DNA of 64,000 nucleotides from Marsupella aquatica (taxonomy: Eukaryota; Marchantiophyta), in assembly GCA_973895155.1 (NCBI GenBank), contig OZ316896.1:8494001-8558000 (forward strand), read 5' to 3'. The notes below the pieces were generated by a model. That model was not told where the DNA came from. It did no database searches and saw only the letters and a program-made list of their open reading frames with translations. This document shows, piece after piece, positions 10,266-22,351 of this stretch. The position numbers and the translations under genes are program-made. The first letter of the stretch is position 1. Each line of letters begins with the position of its first letter.

Positions 10266-13140
10266 GATCCTATTAAGGAACACTTTTCATGATGGGTCCC
10301 ATCAAACAAATACCTCACAGACCAGTGGAGATTGGTACCTATGTTTGAATGTTCAGTTTCCATCTCATCAGAAGGAGAATTGGAAAGAAGCCAAGGAGGA
10401 GCCTTCTTTCCAATCATCTAAGCTTGCACCCAGGAATAAGTTGCAGGTCCTTAAACATGCAGGAAGTTTTGAATTGATCTCTGTAATGCAGCAGTGGGAC
10501 TCACTAGATTGTCTTACTATTTTCTATTAATTGGGTGGTGCAAAAGTAAACTGAAACTAAGAAAGATTGTGATACTGGCTGTTACCATTTTTGGAGACAT
10601 ACTGACAACTGAAGAAAAGTTGATGCAAGAGCTGCCCTGCACCCTCCACCCTTCACCCTACACGGACCCCAGACAACTACCATCCCCTAAATTATTTTTG
10701 CCTGCATGCAACAAATTTTGCCCATTAGTGTTGGTGCACACAACAAATTCGGTGAGAAGTAAAGTCCAAATCATAGAGAAAAATGATTGTTTGGATTTTA
10801 ACACTGAACACCCAATGGTGCTAACATTCCAGGCTGCACCCACATGCTGGTTATTGGTTGAGCTTTAGTTTAGCTGAGTGATGGGGACGCAAAACTGTCC
10901 CCATAACGCATTGTCAAAAACCGTATATCATGTATATCAAATTGTGAATCTGTATTGTTACAAAACCATGTTGTTCAGCATGTTGGGAGCATGTCATTTG
11001 GTCCGGGGCCTGGTATCATCCAGTGCTTTTTCAGTTGGCCAATTACTGGCAAATGCAAAAAAATAGGGCAAAAAACAATCAAAATGCACCAGAATCTGTC
11101 TTCATTGCAGTTAGATTTGACCCATCTTTGAAGATCTGATGGTTATCCTAAAGACAAGTAAAGATCTTTAACATCAGGACATGTTATGACTTTCCATAAT
11201 TTTAGTATTAGTTACAAGTAAATATTAGATGGGTCCCATTTATTTTCCTTCCTAGACCATAGAGGCATTTGCAAATTCAACTCCCTCTCTAGAGGGATAT
11301 AGTTGATGGACCCCCAAAATGAAAAGTGTTGCTTGATGGACCCCACGAGTGATCCCGTGAGTTGATATACCTTAAATCATCCTATCCAAAACCTCAATGG
11401 GCCATGGGGTCTATCAACTAACACTCTTCCATTTAGAGTTCTATCAAGTACATCTCTTCCGCTCTCACATAGGGAAAAATTCACCATGGCAGTGCTCGGT
11501 GATGCGGGGTGACACCACAGAACAGGGTAGATGACATTCAGGGTTGTGCACATGTTTTCAACCAATGTGAGGGTAGGAAAGAACATGTTCAGTACAAGGG
11601 CAGACTTGGTTGGGTTAAAGTTTTTTACTGTTATTTGTGCTGGGGTGGGAAAAACAAAAATATTTAGCTTGTGTCATTGCTGGTAAAACTCATTGGCTCT
11701 GGAGGATGAAAATGTGTGATAGCAGTAAAACTCGCTTCCTGTTAAAACGCCTGAATGTATGGTTAGAGGCTATGGGACCTCGGGGCTATGGGTAGGAGGG
11801 GTATCCGATAGGAGGGCCATGGAGGAGGGCCATATACCTAGCCATAGGAGGCATATGGCTAGGTATATGATTGGAGGGTGGGGAGGAGGTGAAGGGGATT
11901 GGAGGGCTATGGGTAATCATGAGATTGGGACCTAAACCAGGTTGATGATGTACAGCTTAATTAAATAAAGTAGGAAGCGCAGACTTGTGTGCCACTATTG
12001 TCAACCCTAAAGGACAAAATAAATAAGTTGTGCAATATCTTAGAAATTTAACATTTAAATCTACTAGCCCTGACTATCCGTTCTTTGAACATGAATAACA
12101 GGGAAGACAATAAAAATGTCACATAAATATATTTTTTATTCACATATTTTGAAGATTAATAAAATGATAAAAAAAATTATCATACATATCATCATTTTAA
12201 TAATCAGACATAACATACCATAGTACTCTTTTCTATGCACATTCCTAGTTTTTCTATCCTACATCCCACTCATGCACATATAATATGGTGCGGCCATAGA
12301 GATCAATTTTTAATATAAATATAAATCATAACAAAAAGCAGTTATGGTTATCATTTGACATGACATACATCATAGACATTAGTTTTCTCATGATGAGCCA
12401 TGAAGTTAAGGTCTAGAGGCTTCACTCTAGAAGCCTAGGCCCCAACTCTAACTTGTAGTTGCAGATTTATAAATAAAATATTGAGAAAGGAGATTACATC
12501 CAATGCTAGCCCCACCTCTATATATTCCTAAATATTCAACTTGCACATTGCATGGGTGCTCATCCTTTGAGTAATGGGACAATAATTTTAAAGTCCAATC
12601 AGACTACCAGACTGTACCGTCACCGTCTGACAAATGTGAGCCACAGACTAACTAATAAGACAATTGTGTGTCTCAAATATATGTCAAATTGTCAAAATGC
12701 CAAGGGACATGGTCACAAAGGCAAAGCAACCTAAGGGGAAATGGAAAAAGGCAACAAGAAGACCAAAGGAAACAAACAGGCCAAAATGTCCCTCCACAAC
12801 AACCAAAGAAATAAAGACCTGGCGTCTCAAAGCTTCTTAGGTAGGCGTGATGGCTTTGGCCATTAACAGATGAGGGAGACTTTTGCTTACAAACATATTC
12901 ATAGCTTTTTCACAAGGTTACATAACAATTTTAATTTATTTTTCATTAACCTCTACAGTGACTTATTGTCATGGCCTAAGGACCAATGTTTACGACAAAA
13001 GGTATCGACCACGAATTGGTAATACATAATCCTTTATGTCTCTAACCTTAGCCACAATTAGGTACATCAAATTTTGAGTTTTGAGACCCCTAATAATCTA
13101 TTTAATGCACAATCAGACTATTCCTACCAGACTGTACCGT
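10266..13140. other. Intergenic stretch with dispersed repeat fragments
   Basis: No gene is supported. There is a G-rich purine segment at about 11770-11930, and a very AT-rich block at about 12000-12380. At about 12395-12445 lies a copy of a dispersed repeat (TTCACTCTAGAAGCCTAG core) that recurs near 41290 and 61680. A CCAGACTGTACCGTC segment at about 12608 recurs near 13128 with the same flanks. Confidence 0.5.
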
Positions 13141-13214
13141 CATCGTCTGACGAATGCGAGCGACAGCGAGCCTCCTCCTGGTCAACGACGTGCAGCTGGT
13201 TTCCCGGCTCCCGT

Positions 13215-13430
13215 TAGCACCCGTCGCCGGCCCTCACCAGCGCCATTTCTCCCGTCGCCGGCCCTCACCAGTGCCATTTCTCCCGTCGCCGGTCCTCACC
13301 AGTGCCAGTTTACTAGTCGCCGGTATTCATCGCCGTTTCACCCGTCGCCGGTAATCAGTGCCATTTCACCACTGGCCGGTAATCGGTAATCAGCGCCGTT
13401 ATACCCGTGGCCGGTAAGCACTGCCATTTT
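13215..13430. repeat. GC-rich minisatellite, ~28-31 bp unit
   Basis: About six copies of a unit with core CCCGTCGCCGG followed by a variable CCTCACCAGTGCCATTT-like part. GTCGCC anchors lie at about 13223, 13254, 13285, 13316 and 13344, so the period is 31 bp, drifting to 28 bp in later copies. The frames it creates on both strands are repeat-driven and are not annotated as genes. Confidence 0.8.
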
Positions 13431-15284
13431 ACCGATAGACACAGAGAGAGGGAGATGAGCGAAGGAAGAAAAGAACGAATCATCGAAGCCAACGAAACAG
13501 AAATTGGAGCCGAGTGGAGAGTACAGTAGTAGTGGAGTGCAGTAGAGTAGACGGGGCGAGGAGGAGAGGAGACGAGAGGAGTGGAAGGAGAAGGAGTGGA
13601 CGAAGGCACCGAAAAGCCGACGGCGTTGCGCAGATTCGCGGGCGAGAGAACAGGAGGGAAGGAGCCAGGGAGGGGAGGACACACGGTGGTCGATCATTCG
13701 AATTGGTTCCCCACGATCCGGTTGTCGTTGCTGCTGCGATTCGAAGGGGCAGCATAGCCCTGCTGGAGCTCGGATTGAATGCTGGACCGTCCGGCACTGC
13801 GACGACTCGCCCTCCCACCTTCGTTCCCTCGTCGTGCCGACTGCCGAGGTCACGCTGGGCTCTCCTCCTCCTCACTCAGGCAGGTCTTTCGGTCTCTTCT
13901 CATTCTCATCGGTCTGATTCCGTCGCACCACGGCTTTCCGGGCCTGGCAGAATGGTACGAGTGAGTGAGTCTAGTAGTCTGTCTGCGGTGATGAGTGATT
14001 CTGTCGGAGAGAGAGACGGAGTGGGAGGGATGAGGGGGAGGAGCTGCCGATAGGAGACGGAACGACGAGTAGCTGCGGGATGCGGAGGCGAACGACATAC
14101 GAGGGAGGCGAGAATAACTTCGGAGAACGAATAGGAAGCACGGGAGGGAGGACAGATTGTTCATCTGATTGTCTGGGCATGACAGGTCCGGTGTTGAGTT
14201 GGTTAGAGACATCAATTGGGGTTGTCAATTGAGTCGTTTCGGATGCGATTGCGGGCAAGGAAGGATTTCGGTAGTGGCTCTGTTCATCGCGCGGAACGAC
14301 CAGATCAGGGAGCGGCTCGGCAGTGAATACGATTAGGAGTGAGTCGGTGGAGTTGAGCAGGCAGGAAGCCAGTCAGTCAGTCAGTCAGGCAAGTCGGTGG
14401 GTCTGCATAGGCATATTGGATCGGAAGGAGCTAGGAAGAACTGAAGAACAGAAAGAAATGGTCTAAGCAGAGGACCATAAGCATATGACACTTTTGGAGG
14501 ACGGAGGTCTGGTTTCTAGGTTGTGAGTGAGTCGTTTCGAAACAGGATTGTCGTGTATGATCAGATCCATGGGTTTTTCCTGAAGAGGCATTACAGCACT
14601 AGGCAGAGACAGACCGACATCGTACGTACGTCCTTAGTATCCACCTTTGGGAATTGTAGATGAAGCTGTGAAGCAAGAAGGAAGGAACGAGGCAAACATG
14701 CGATTAGTTTGGATGTCGCTTTCTCGGGCAACTACTGAGACATTACAGTTCTAGACAGAGAAAGACCGGCATCGTACGGACGTTCTTAGTATCCACCCTT
14801 GGGAATTGTAGATGAAGCTGTGAAGCAAGAAGGAAGGAACGAGGCAAACATGCGATTAGTTTGGGTGTCGCTGTCTCGGGCAACTACTGGTTTGGCATCT
14901 GATCCGCGACAAGAATATGTCAGCTGAAATTGTGGTACTTGCACAGAGACGATACAGTTCCACCGTTTGTGAAATTGCGTTCGCTGATACCACTTCCTTC
15001 TACATCTACGATGTTATTTGGGGAAGAGTCAGAAAGAGGACCCATAGCGCAGCTGCTTTCTATTGTCCAGCATTTCGTGAACCCGAGTTTCCAAATCTGG
15101 TCTATGTTCTTTAATTCCCCCCTCCACCGAATGTTTGCTTGTGCACGGTAGCTCTTCCCGAATTGGGGCGGAAATGACTTAGCGCCCACCATATATTTCG
15201 TTGCCCCCTGAAAGAGAAGAACCAGATCTAGCGGAGAGTTGTTGGTTGTGTACTTTCTGGGCGGACTTGGATGATCAGAGCAAT
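13431..15284 (+). promoter_or_regulatory. Promoter/5' leader region of the NTMC2T3-like gene
   Basis: The stretch is GC-rich and CpG-rich at 13450-14450, unlike the AT-rich flanks. It lies directly upstream of a plus-strand gene, so it probably holds the promoter and untranslated leader. It contains a 152-bp tandem duplication (14589-14889). An upstream ATG at 15271 opens a 24-codon frame that ends at a TAG at 15345, out of frame with the main start at 15285. Long frames here (for example 13514-14053) are composition artefacts. Confidence 0.45.
14589..14889. repeat. 152-bp tandem duplication
   Basis: Two head-to-tail copies share GGAATTGTAGATGAAGCTGT, then GAAGCAAGAAGGAAGGAACG and CATGCGATTAGTTTGG. 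The anchor GGAATTG falls at 14650 and 14802, a period of 152. The copies differ by only a few substitutions. Confidence 0.9.
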
Positions 15285-18200
15285 ATGTCGCGACGGCTGG
15301 TGGAGAATGCTACCAGGGAAGCGCAAGCGTTGTGGAGTAATCTAGTCGAAGAGAAGCCCCTACTTCCATTTCTTATACCGCTGGTTCTGATCGCCTGGTT
15401 TCTTGAACGATGGATCATCCCCCTATCCAACTGGGTTCCTGTCTGCTTCATTGTTTGGGCTACTCTTGAGGTTTGCATTTCCTCAGCATGACTTTGCATA
15501 ACTAATTTATAGCTCATTCAAAGTCGCATAGGAGTCTCAGTTTTGGTTGTGGTTACAGCTGGGAGACTGGACGATGCTGTAGTCGAAAGTTGGTACTTTA
15601 AGAAACTGATATATTTTTTCGTATCTGAAACTCTGCCCATGCTTTCTCCAATTTCGTTGAAGCTAAGGGTCATCTCGCAATCATTGTCAGAGATTCGGTG
15701 TCGCATTTATGTCATGACAATAATAATATTCTTTGTTAGTTGGCATTGACAGTGACTTGCGTGTCGATTTTCGAAGAAATAGCTGTACCCGTGCAATCGA
15801 TTATATGAGTGGTGTTTTTCTGACTGTTATTTTGCGCAGTATGGAAAATTCCAACGCAGTCAAGTAATAGAGGACCTTAATAATCGATGGAAACGCCACA
15901 TCCTATCAAGCCAGGTGCGTTGTTTGGGATGACTACACAGCGATAGATTTTTGAAAGCACGTAGTACGTCTAACAAGATTATTCTGGCACAACAGTCCTG
16001 GCTCTGAAGGTTGAACGTGCTCCGCTTGTTTGGAAGGTAATTTCTGGCCTTGCTCTTATCACATTTCGTTTACTTCGTGCAGCCAGATACCGCTCGAGAA
16101 CCTACAGAGTGGCTCAACAAGCTTCTCATGAATGTGTGGCCCAACTTTGTCGAACCAAAGTTGGTACGAAAACTGCTCCGAAGTGTGCAAAGGAGGATTA
16201 AAGATAAGAGGCCCAGGCCCATTGTGAGTATTTTGACTACTATACCCAGCTCCCCGTTGTCACTGAAGTGAATGAAGACTATCTCTTTTTGAGGTCAGGG
16301 ACTGTATGCCCAAATCTCTTGTATATGCTCGGAACTTAGAACATGTGGTATTTTTAAAATTACAAAAGTTGGTTTCTTCTAGTTTACAGCCATGACACTA
16401 TACTGGCAAAATTTGTTGAAATTCATGCTTGCTTTCTGCAGCAAAGTATTGAAATTCAAGAACTCTTTCTTGGTACTGCACCTCCGATTTTTGGTCTGGA
16501 TCGAACTTATTGGTCATCAGAAAGCGGTCAGGTGGGTATCTTTTGCTTCAGAAGCCTGAGGCAATGATTTGGACTTTATTGCTAACCATTCTATGTGGAG
16601 AGTGATCACTCATGACTTGAAATCAATAATGACTCTTAATCAATGGCTTACCCGTTTTTGACATTAAGTGAGTAGCGAGGAAGATGTGGTTGAGCAATTA
16701 CTCAACAATTGCTAGTTTTTTTTGTTTTTTTTTGTATATGTGACAAGCCTTGCACCAGCATGATCTTCCCCTCACTAGAATCCCTTAATAGTCATCGAAT
16801 TATAGCACCTCAAAGTGCGAATCAATCCTTATCTGAATGAGATCAAGATCTAGCCGTCAACCCTGAATTGTGGCAATTAGGCAGATATCAGTCTTTCCTA
16901 TTTTCCCACTCATTCAGGCTAAGGAGAGTAAATGTGTTTCAGGGTTTCTCGCTCATTCATAAGGTACATCTGGATTTGTGCAGCCAGTACTACATATGGG
17001 TTTCCAGTGGGATACAAACGAGATGAGTGTGCTATTGGCAGCAAAGCTTGGTGGTCCCTTGCGGGGAAAGATGGCTCGAATTGTTATTAACAGCGTTCAT
17101 GTGAAGGGTGATGTATGCACGTTACTCTTGCCTGGCTGCATTTGAAGTGTATCAGTTGAGAAAAAGCAGCAATTTAGGCGTTTGATTGATTGAATTGTGT
17201 TGTCCATATGTGAGTCTAGAAGGGTGAAGTCTTTGTGACAACCTGGATGACACCCCAAAATATGGTCTTGGCTCGTGCTTGAGCTGTTGTGCGTTACCTG
17301 GCCCTGCACGTTCTAATTTTTGAAAATGTGCACTTTGCAGCTCCGACTTCGACCTATTTTGGATGGACAAGCGGTGCTCTATTCATTTTACGATGTTCCT
17401 GATGTCAGGGTTGGAGTTGCATTTGGGAGTGGCAGCAGCCAAACTGCTCCACAGACTGAGCTTCCAGTTGTGTCATCATGGCTGGTATGCACCTCATTCT
17501 GTTACTTTATTACAAGTCTGAACTTAAGTGAGAATAAAATTTCTTTCTTGTTTAGCCAGGCACACATGAATCCTTTCATTCTTTGGCCAATTTCAAAATT
17601 TGTTTTCGCAAAGGATTAAAACGTACTGTGTAAGAACAAAGAATTGCGATGATTGGAATTAAGGAGGAGCGTTTCTGGCGGCTTTACAAGTCTTATCTGA
17701 AATTGTCATTCTCTTGCGCAGGAGAAGCTTCTAAAGGACACTTTTGTCAGGACAATGGTTGAACCCCGCCGAAGATGCTTCTCATTACCCCCAGTAGATT
17801 TAAAAAAGCATGCAGTTGGTGGGATTGTTAGTGTTACGGTGGTATCTGGCAGCAATCTTTCCAAACCAGTTACCACAAATATTGTAAGGGCGCACTCTGT
17901 TGACAGTAAGAAGTCGTCCTCCAATGGCCAGCATGTCACTCATACTGATAAGGTCCAGCGGACTTTTGTCGAGATGACAGTGGAGGACTTAACCCGAAAA
18001 ACCCGTTTGTGTCCAAAGGGGGGATCATGTCCTGGTTGGAATGATAGTTTTGATATGGTGCTACATGATGATACTGGAACCCTTCATTTGAATGTGTACG
18101 AGCAAGGAAACAGCAACATGAAGTTTGACTTCCTTGGTAGCTGTGAAATAAAGGTTAGCTGGAAACTTCCTGAGTCCTCATTCTGAATGGAAGCACTTTC

Positions 18201-21200
18201 ATCCTTTCTTGCCCTGCTGCACTGTTTCAAGATGCCTGCCTAATTTCTGGCTGCTGAGTTTTCACTTACGTTGGACATTTGGCCGCAGATCAAGTACGCT
18301 GACGATGACTCGACATATTTCTGGGCTGTTGGAAACAGGCAGATTGCTATTGCCGCCCGGGCTGAAAGTTGCGGAAAGGAGGTCACCATGACCGTACCGC
18401 TAGAAAATACTGTGAAAGGAGAGGTTAGCTCTATATCTGCTTTCAAGGATAATTTCCTTTCTAGACAAGCTTTCTAGTTAGTGTCCTCAGGCAGGGCAGT
18501 TCAGTACGAATGCGTGGGGGCGGCAGTTCCAGATGCAATTTTATGAAATTTTGGAATCGGTCTTCTCTTCCCCATAGGACTTCGATGACTTTAACAAGAA
18601 GACATTATGGTTTCTCTGATAGGTTGCTGATCTATAGGCCAGGATCTGCTTACCGTAAGTAAACTCTGCTGGATTTTTTGACTGGGGTCCCGTCTGTTGT
18701 ACGGAATTGGCTTGTAGTACATGCTGACGAGATTTTTTGTTGGCAGGTAACTGTGAAACTTAATTTGAAAGAATGGCAGTTTGCTGATGGATCTAAGGCA
18801 GTGTCCACCTATCACCCTGTCTCAACAGTTGGGCAACAGTTGCACCAGCAGTCACTACTAGGCTCATGGCCATCTGTGCCATCCCTGACGGGCAGAAGAT
18901 TGCAAATTGAAGCGGTAGAGGGAAGGAATTTGGCTCCCATGGACAGAACTGGCAAGAGTGATCCATATTTGAAGCTGCATTATGGCAAGGTAATTGCGCG
19001 TTTTTTCTTGTTCAACTTGTCTGATGTGAACGTATGTTAGGGTATGGTATGCCCTGAGCAATGTTTTTTCACTGGTTCGATGAGGATTCCTGAGCCTTAA
19101 GTTGTCTGGGGCCTGTGCCTTCTCGGTATTTATTAAGATGCCAATCCAAGTTGGATGATGAGCAACTGGGAAACTTCAAGCGTCTCCATTGTATAAGAAT
19201 GTCTTGTTAAGCACTAGCTTAATGCAGTAGCTTATCACAAGAAACAAATGAACAAGAAATCACGTTGTCAAAACAGCCACTTCGGGGAGATGGTCTAATT
19301 AGGACTGTTTAAAACATCCTTATTTGGGAGAGTGGCCAATGCCAGAAAAGGAGTAAAACAGGTAGGAGGGGGAATGAGCGATATTGATACTCACATAACG
19401 GTTCGGCTCAGTATGTTCTCTCCTTCATCTCATGAACAAACTAATAAATAGAGCCCTGAAATCCGCCTCGTGAGGACAAAAGCTTCTCATGCTCAGGTTC
19501 TTCATGTGTATTACCACTCCTAGTTTCCACTCCTAGTTTGTCATTTGCTAAGAAACCCCTGAACTACAGTTATCATAGTGCTCGTATTGATGTTGGTTTT
19601 GTTACACTTGTTTGATTCGTTTTCCAGATAGTTCGGAGGACAAAAACTATCAACCAAGATCTGAATCCAAGCTGGAATCAGTCGTTCACGTTCCAGGAAA
19701 TAGGTGGTGGAGAGTATTTGAAGCTCAAGTGTTATGACGCAGATCGATTTGGGGATGAGAATCTGGGGAGTGCTCGTGTGAATTTGCAAGGACTCGAAGA
19801 TGGTACTAAGAAAGATGTTTGGGTTCCTCTTGAGAAAATAAAACAGGGGGAGATTAGACTCCGAATCGAGGTCGTAGGTCCAGACTACGAAATGGATGGA
19901 TCTCAGGTCATTTTTCTCCCCTTGATAATGTCTGAAGTTTTCTCCTCTCTGTAGTCTCCAAACTGTTCATCACGACCTGGCAGATTTCTAGGCAGCTAAG
20001 TTTGGCGTGGATAATTTGTGCCTCTCGGTTCAGATTGATGAACTCTGAATTTGACTGTGTATAAAAGCTTCGCATTTTGGGTGCTGTTCCTCGCTGCCAT
20101 CTGAACTTGTGATAGAAATATTATCCTTGGCTATTTGTTCACAGAATGGGCATGGTGATGAGAACAGCCTCGTGCCGTCAGGTAGCTCGGTTGAGCTTGT
20201 CGTACTTGAGGCTAGAGACTTGGTAGCTGCGGATTGGATGGGTACCAGTGATCCATATGTCAGTGTACGGTATGGGAATATAAGAAAGCGAACAAAGGTT
20301 TGTCCCTCCTAAGAAATTGAGTTGCTTTATGTTTATTCACCTCTGTTTGCTCTCTCGTGACAAGTTGGTTTTTCATTGCGCGATTTCTCAGTTGATTCCT
20401 CAGGTAAGCACGTGGCAGGGTTCTATTGCTGATTTCTAACAGTGAAAAATGTATCATGTTGCAGATTGTTTACAAAACCCTCAACCCCAGTTGGAATCAA
20501 ACGATTGATTTTAGTGATGATGGAAGCAGCCCACTAGTATTACACGTAAAGGATTATAATTACATGCTCCCTGTGACAAGTATCGGTCACTGCATTGTTG
20601 AATATAATCAGCTACCTCCCAATCAAACGGTTGATAGATGGGTTCCACTCGAAGGTGTAACCAAGGGAGAGATACACTTCCAGTTGACTCGTCGACAACC
20701 AGAGGTTGAAAAGGGTAAGCAACCCAAGCCAGAGCAAACAGTCGAGAATTTACTGACAGGGACAGAATTGGCGTCACCCGTGAGATTACCAGGGGGCACT
20801 ACCAAGCTGCAAAGGACATCTGGAAAGGTAAAACTTTACGAAAGTTATCTGTTGGTTGTTGCCTAAAAGTTTCCATCACGGATGCGGGCACTGAGTTTTG
20901 TGCCCCTTTTTAGCTAGGGGGCCCTCAGGGAATTCCTTAAAAACATATGGTGATATGCCCTAGCGTCTGTTGGAGTGGGAGCTTCCGTGTATGTTTAACA
21001 GTTGGAGCTGGTTGTATTCCAGGTCCGAGCACTCATTCGACGCGCAATGGCACTGGCAGAGGAGGATGAGGATACCGAAGACATCCGGGTCATGCTGGAA
21101 GAGTTGGAAACTGCAGAAGAAGAAAGAGACGGTGTTGTTTTGCAGCTGCAAAGGGATAGAGACATTTTGATATCCAAAGTGAAAGAGCTTGACGAAGCTA

Positions 21201-21217
21201 TGTCAGGGTTGATATGA
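15285..21217 (+). CDS. NTMC2T3: NTMC2 type-3-like synaptotagmin (SMP plus three C2 domains)
   Basis: Thirteen exons give an 854-residue protein: 15285-15470, 15840-15914, 16083-16223, 16442-16531, 16984-17112, 17341-17484, 17722-18153, 18289-18423, 18747-18989, 19628-19906, 20145-20297, 20465-20827, 21023-21217. All junctions are GT-AG and phase 0. Residues ~22-60 form a hydrophobic hairpin anchor. Residues ~75-255 form an SMP lipid-transfer module (EWLNKLLMNVWPNF). C2 domains follow at ~283-430, ~490-610 and ~632-745, then an acidic coiled coil (791-854). The second C2 keeps Ca2+-type acidic loops (GKSDPY; DADRFGDEN). The third keeps GTSDPY but has KDYNYMLP in loop 3, and the first lacks both. 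Length and order fit Arabidopsis NTMC2T3/SYTF (about 815 residues). Tethering and lipid transfer at membrane contact sites is inferred from the family. Confidence 0.9.
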
Positions 21218-21324
21218 AATTAAGCTTAGATGTGTATTTTGTAGGAATATTCATATTCCCAAAGTTAGAAGTGATCATGTGACATGAGGTGTTGCTTTGG
21301 GTCATCTTTGAATAAAGGCTTTAG

Positions 21325-22351
21325 GAGCTGGCAAAGGCAAAGAAGTTGATGAAAATTCTTCAGGATCTGCAGTCTTCAACCTCTCGTCTTGCACTCATCA
21401 CGAATTTAGAGGTACCCAGAGCCGAAAGGATACATGTTGAGCTCTTCATCATTTACTCTTTCACAGGTAACATTTGTCTATGTTAACTTCAGTACTCTAG
21501 TATAGCTGCTCCTAATTACTGAGTAGCATTCGTGTTCATCAGGATGCATATGCTACACGGAGAGCAGTGGCAGTAGACAATTTGTACTCCTGAACAGAGG
21601 GGATATGCCATCCGAAGCTGATAAGCTCGATGAATGTCCCGTATTGGAGCTTCGGGGATTAGTGCAGGTATCCTATAGGAGCTCTCGGCAATCCAATTCT
21701 ACATGGTATCTCGGTACTTCAGCAGGATCGTGTGATTTCATCGGGAACTCATAGCACTGGCCACTTGTCTTAAAGTGAAAATAGTGCATTGGTCTATATC
21801 TAAGGAATATAGGTTCCCTTGTGCATTTTCTTTATCAGTATTTCAGGGATTTTCACCGCCTGGCTGAATTGGTAAAAGGCAAAACCAATTCTGGTGAGCA
21901 GGTTGTTATTGATCATTTTGTCCCCAGTCTGTATTATGAGGTGCCCATTGGATTGGAGGATCACTGGATTTCTGGTCACTGCTACTAATCTTTGAATGGA
22001 GGTCCATTTAGACGGGGATTCGTGAGATCTGGAGGTTGTCTAATACCTTCAAGTACTTCACTTTTGGACCTCAATTTTGGATCGGTTCTAGAGTTTCTTG
22101 ATGATGTGGTCTTTATTACTGGAGTATATGAGCACATTCGGAGCTTGGAAAGAACTCACATGATCAGTCATCATTAATTGACGCAGGCGAGTGAAGCAGG
22201 ACCTGTGAATGGAACAAGCTTGAAGAAAGGCCTATCTGAATCTAAACCACTTGTAAACGTTCAGTTTAGCTGTGGCAACTTACCAACGCGATTCCAAGAC
22301 GAAACCCGGACGACATCGAGGGCCAGAAAAGATGAAGGACTGGAAGCGTAG
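21325..22351 (+). other. Candidate alternative 3' exons of the NTMC2T3-like gene
   Basis: Downstream of the stop at 21217, two segments look like phase-0 exons. The first is 21325-21411 (AG|GAG to GAG|GTACCC), whose translation starts ELAKAKKLMKILQDLQSS and is coiled-coil-like. The second is 22187-22351 (GCAG|GCG, ending in TAG), whose translation starts ASEAGPVNGTSLKKGL. An internal phase-0 GTGAAA in exon 13 (after ISK) could splice to them and give an alternative C-terminus. A third open segment (about 21598-21668) ends at a good donor but does not match phase at its start. No transcript evidence is available. Confidence 0.35.

Noticed and set aside
13514-14053. 179-codon plus-strand frame and overlapping minus-strand frames of 121-171 codons
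   Set aside because: They sit in a GC-rich block where stop codons are rare, overlap on both strands, lack domains and run through the minisatellite.
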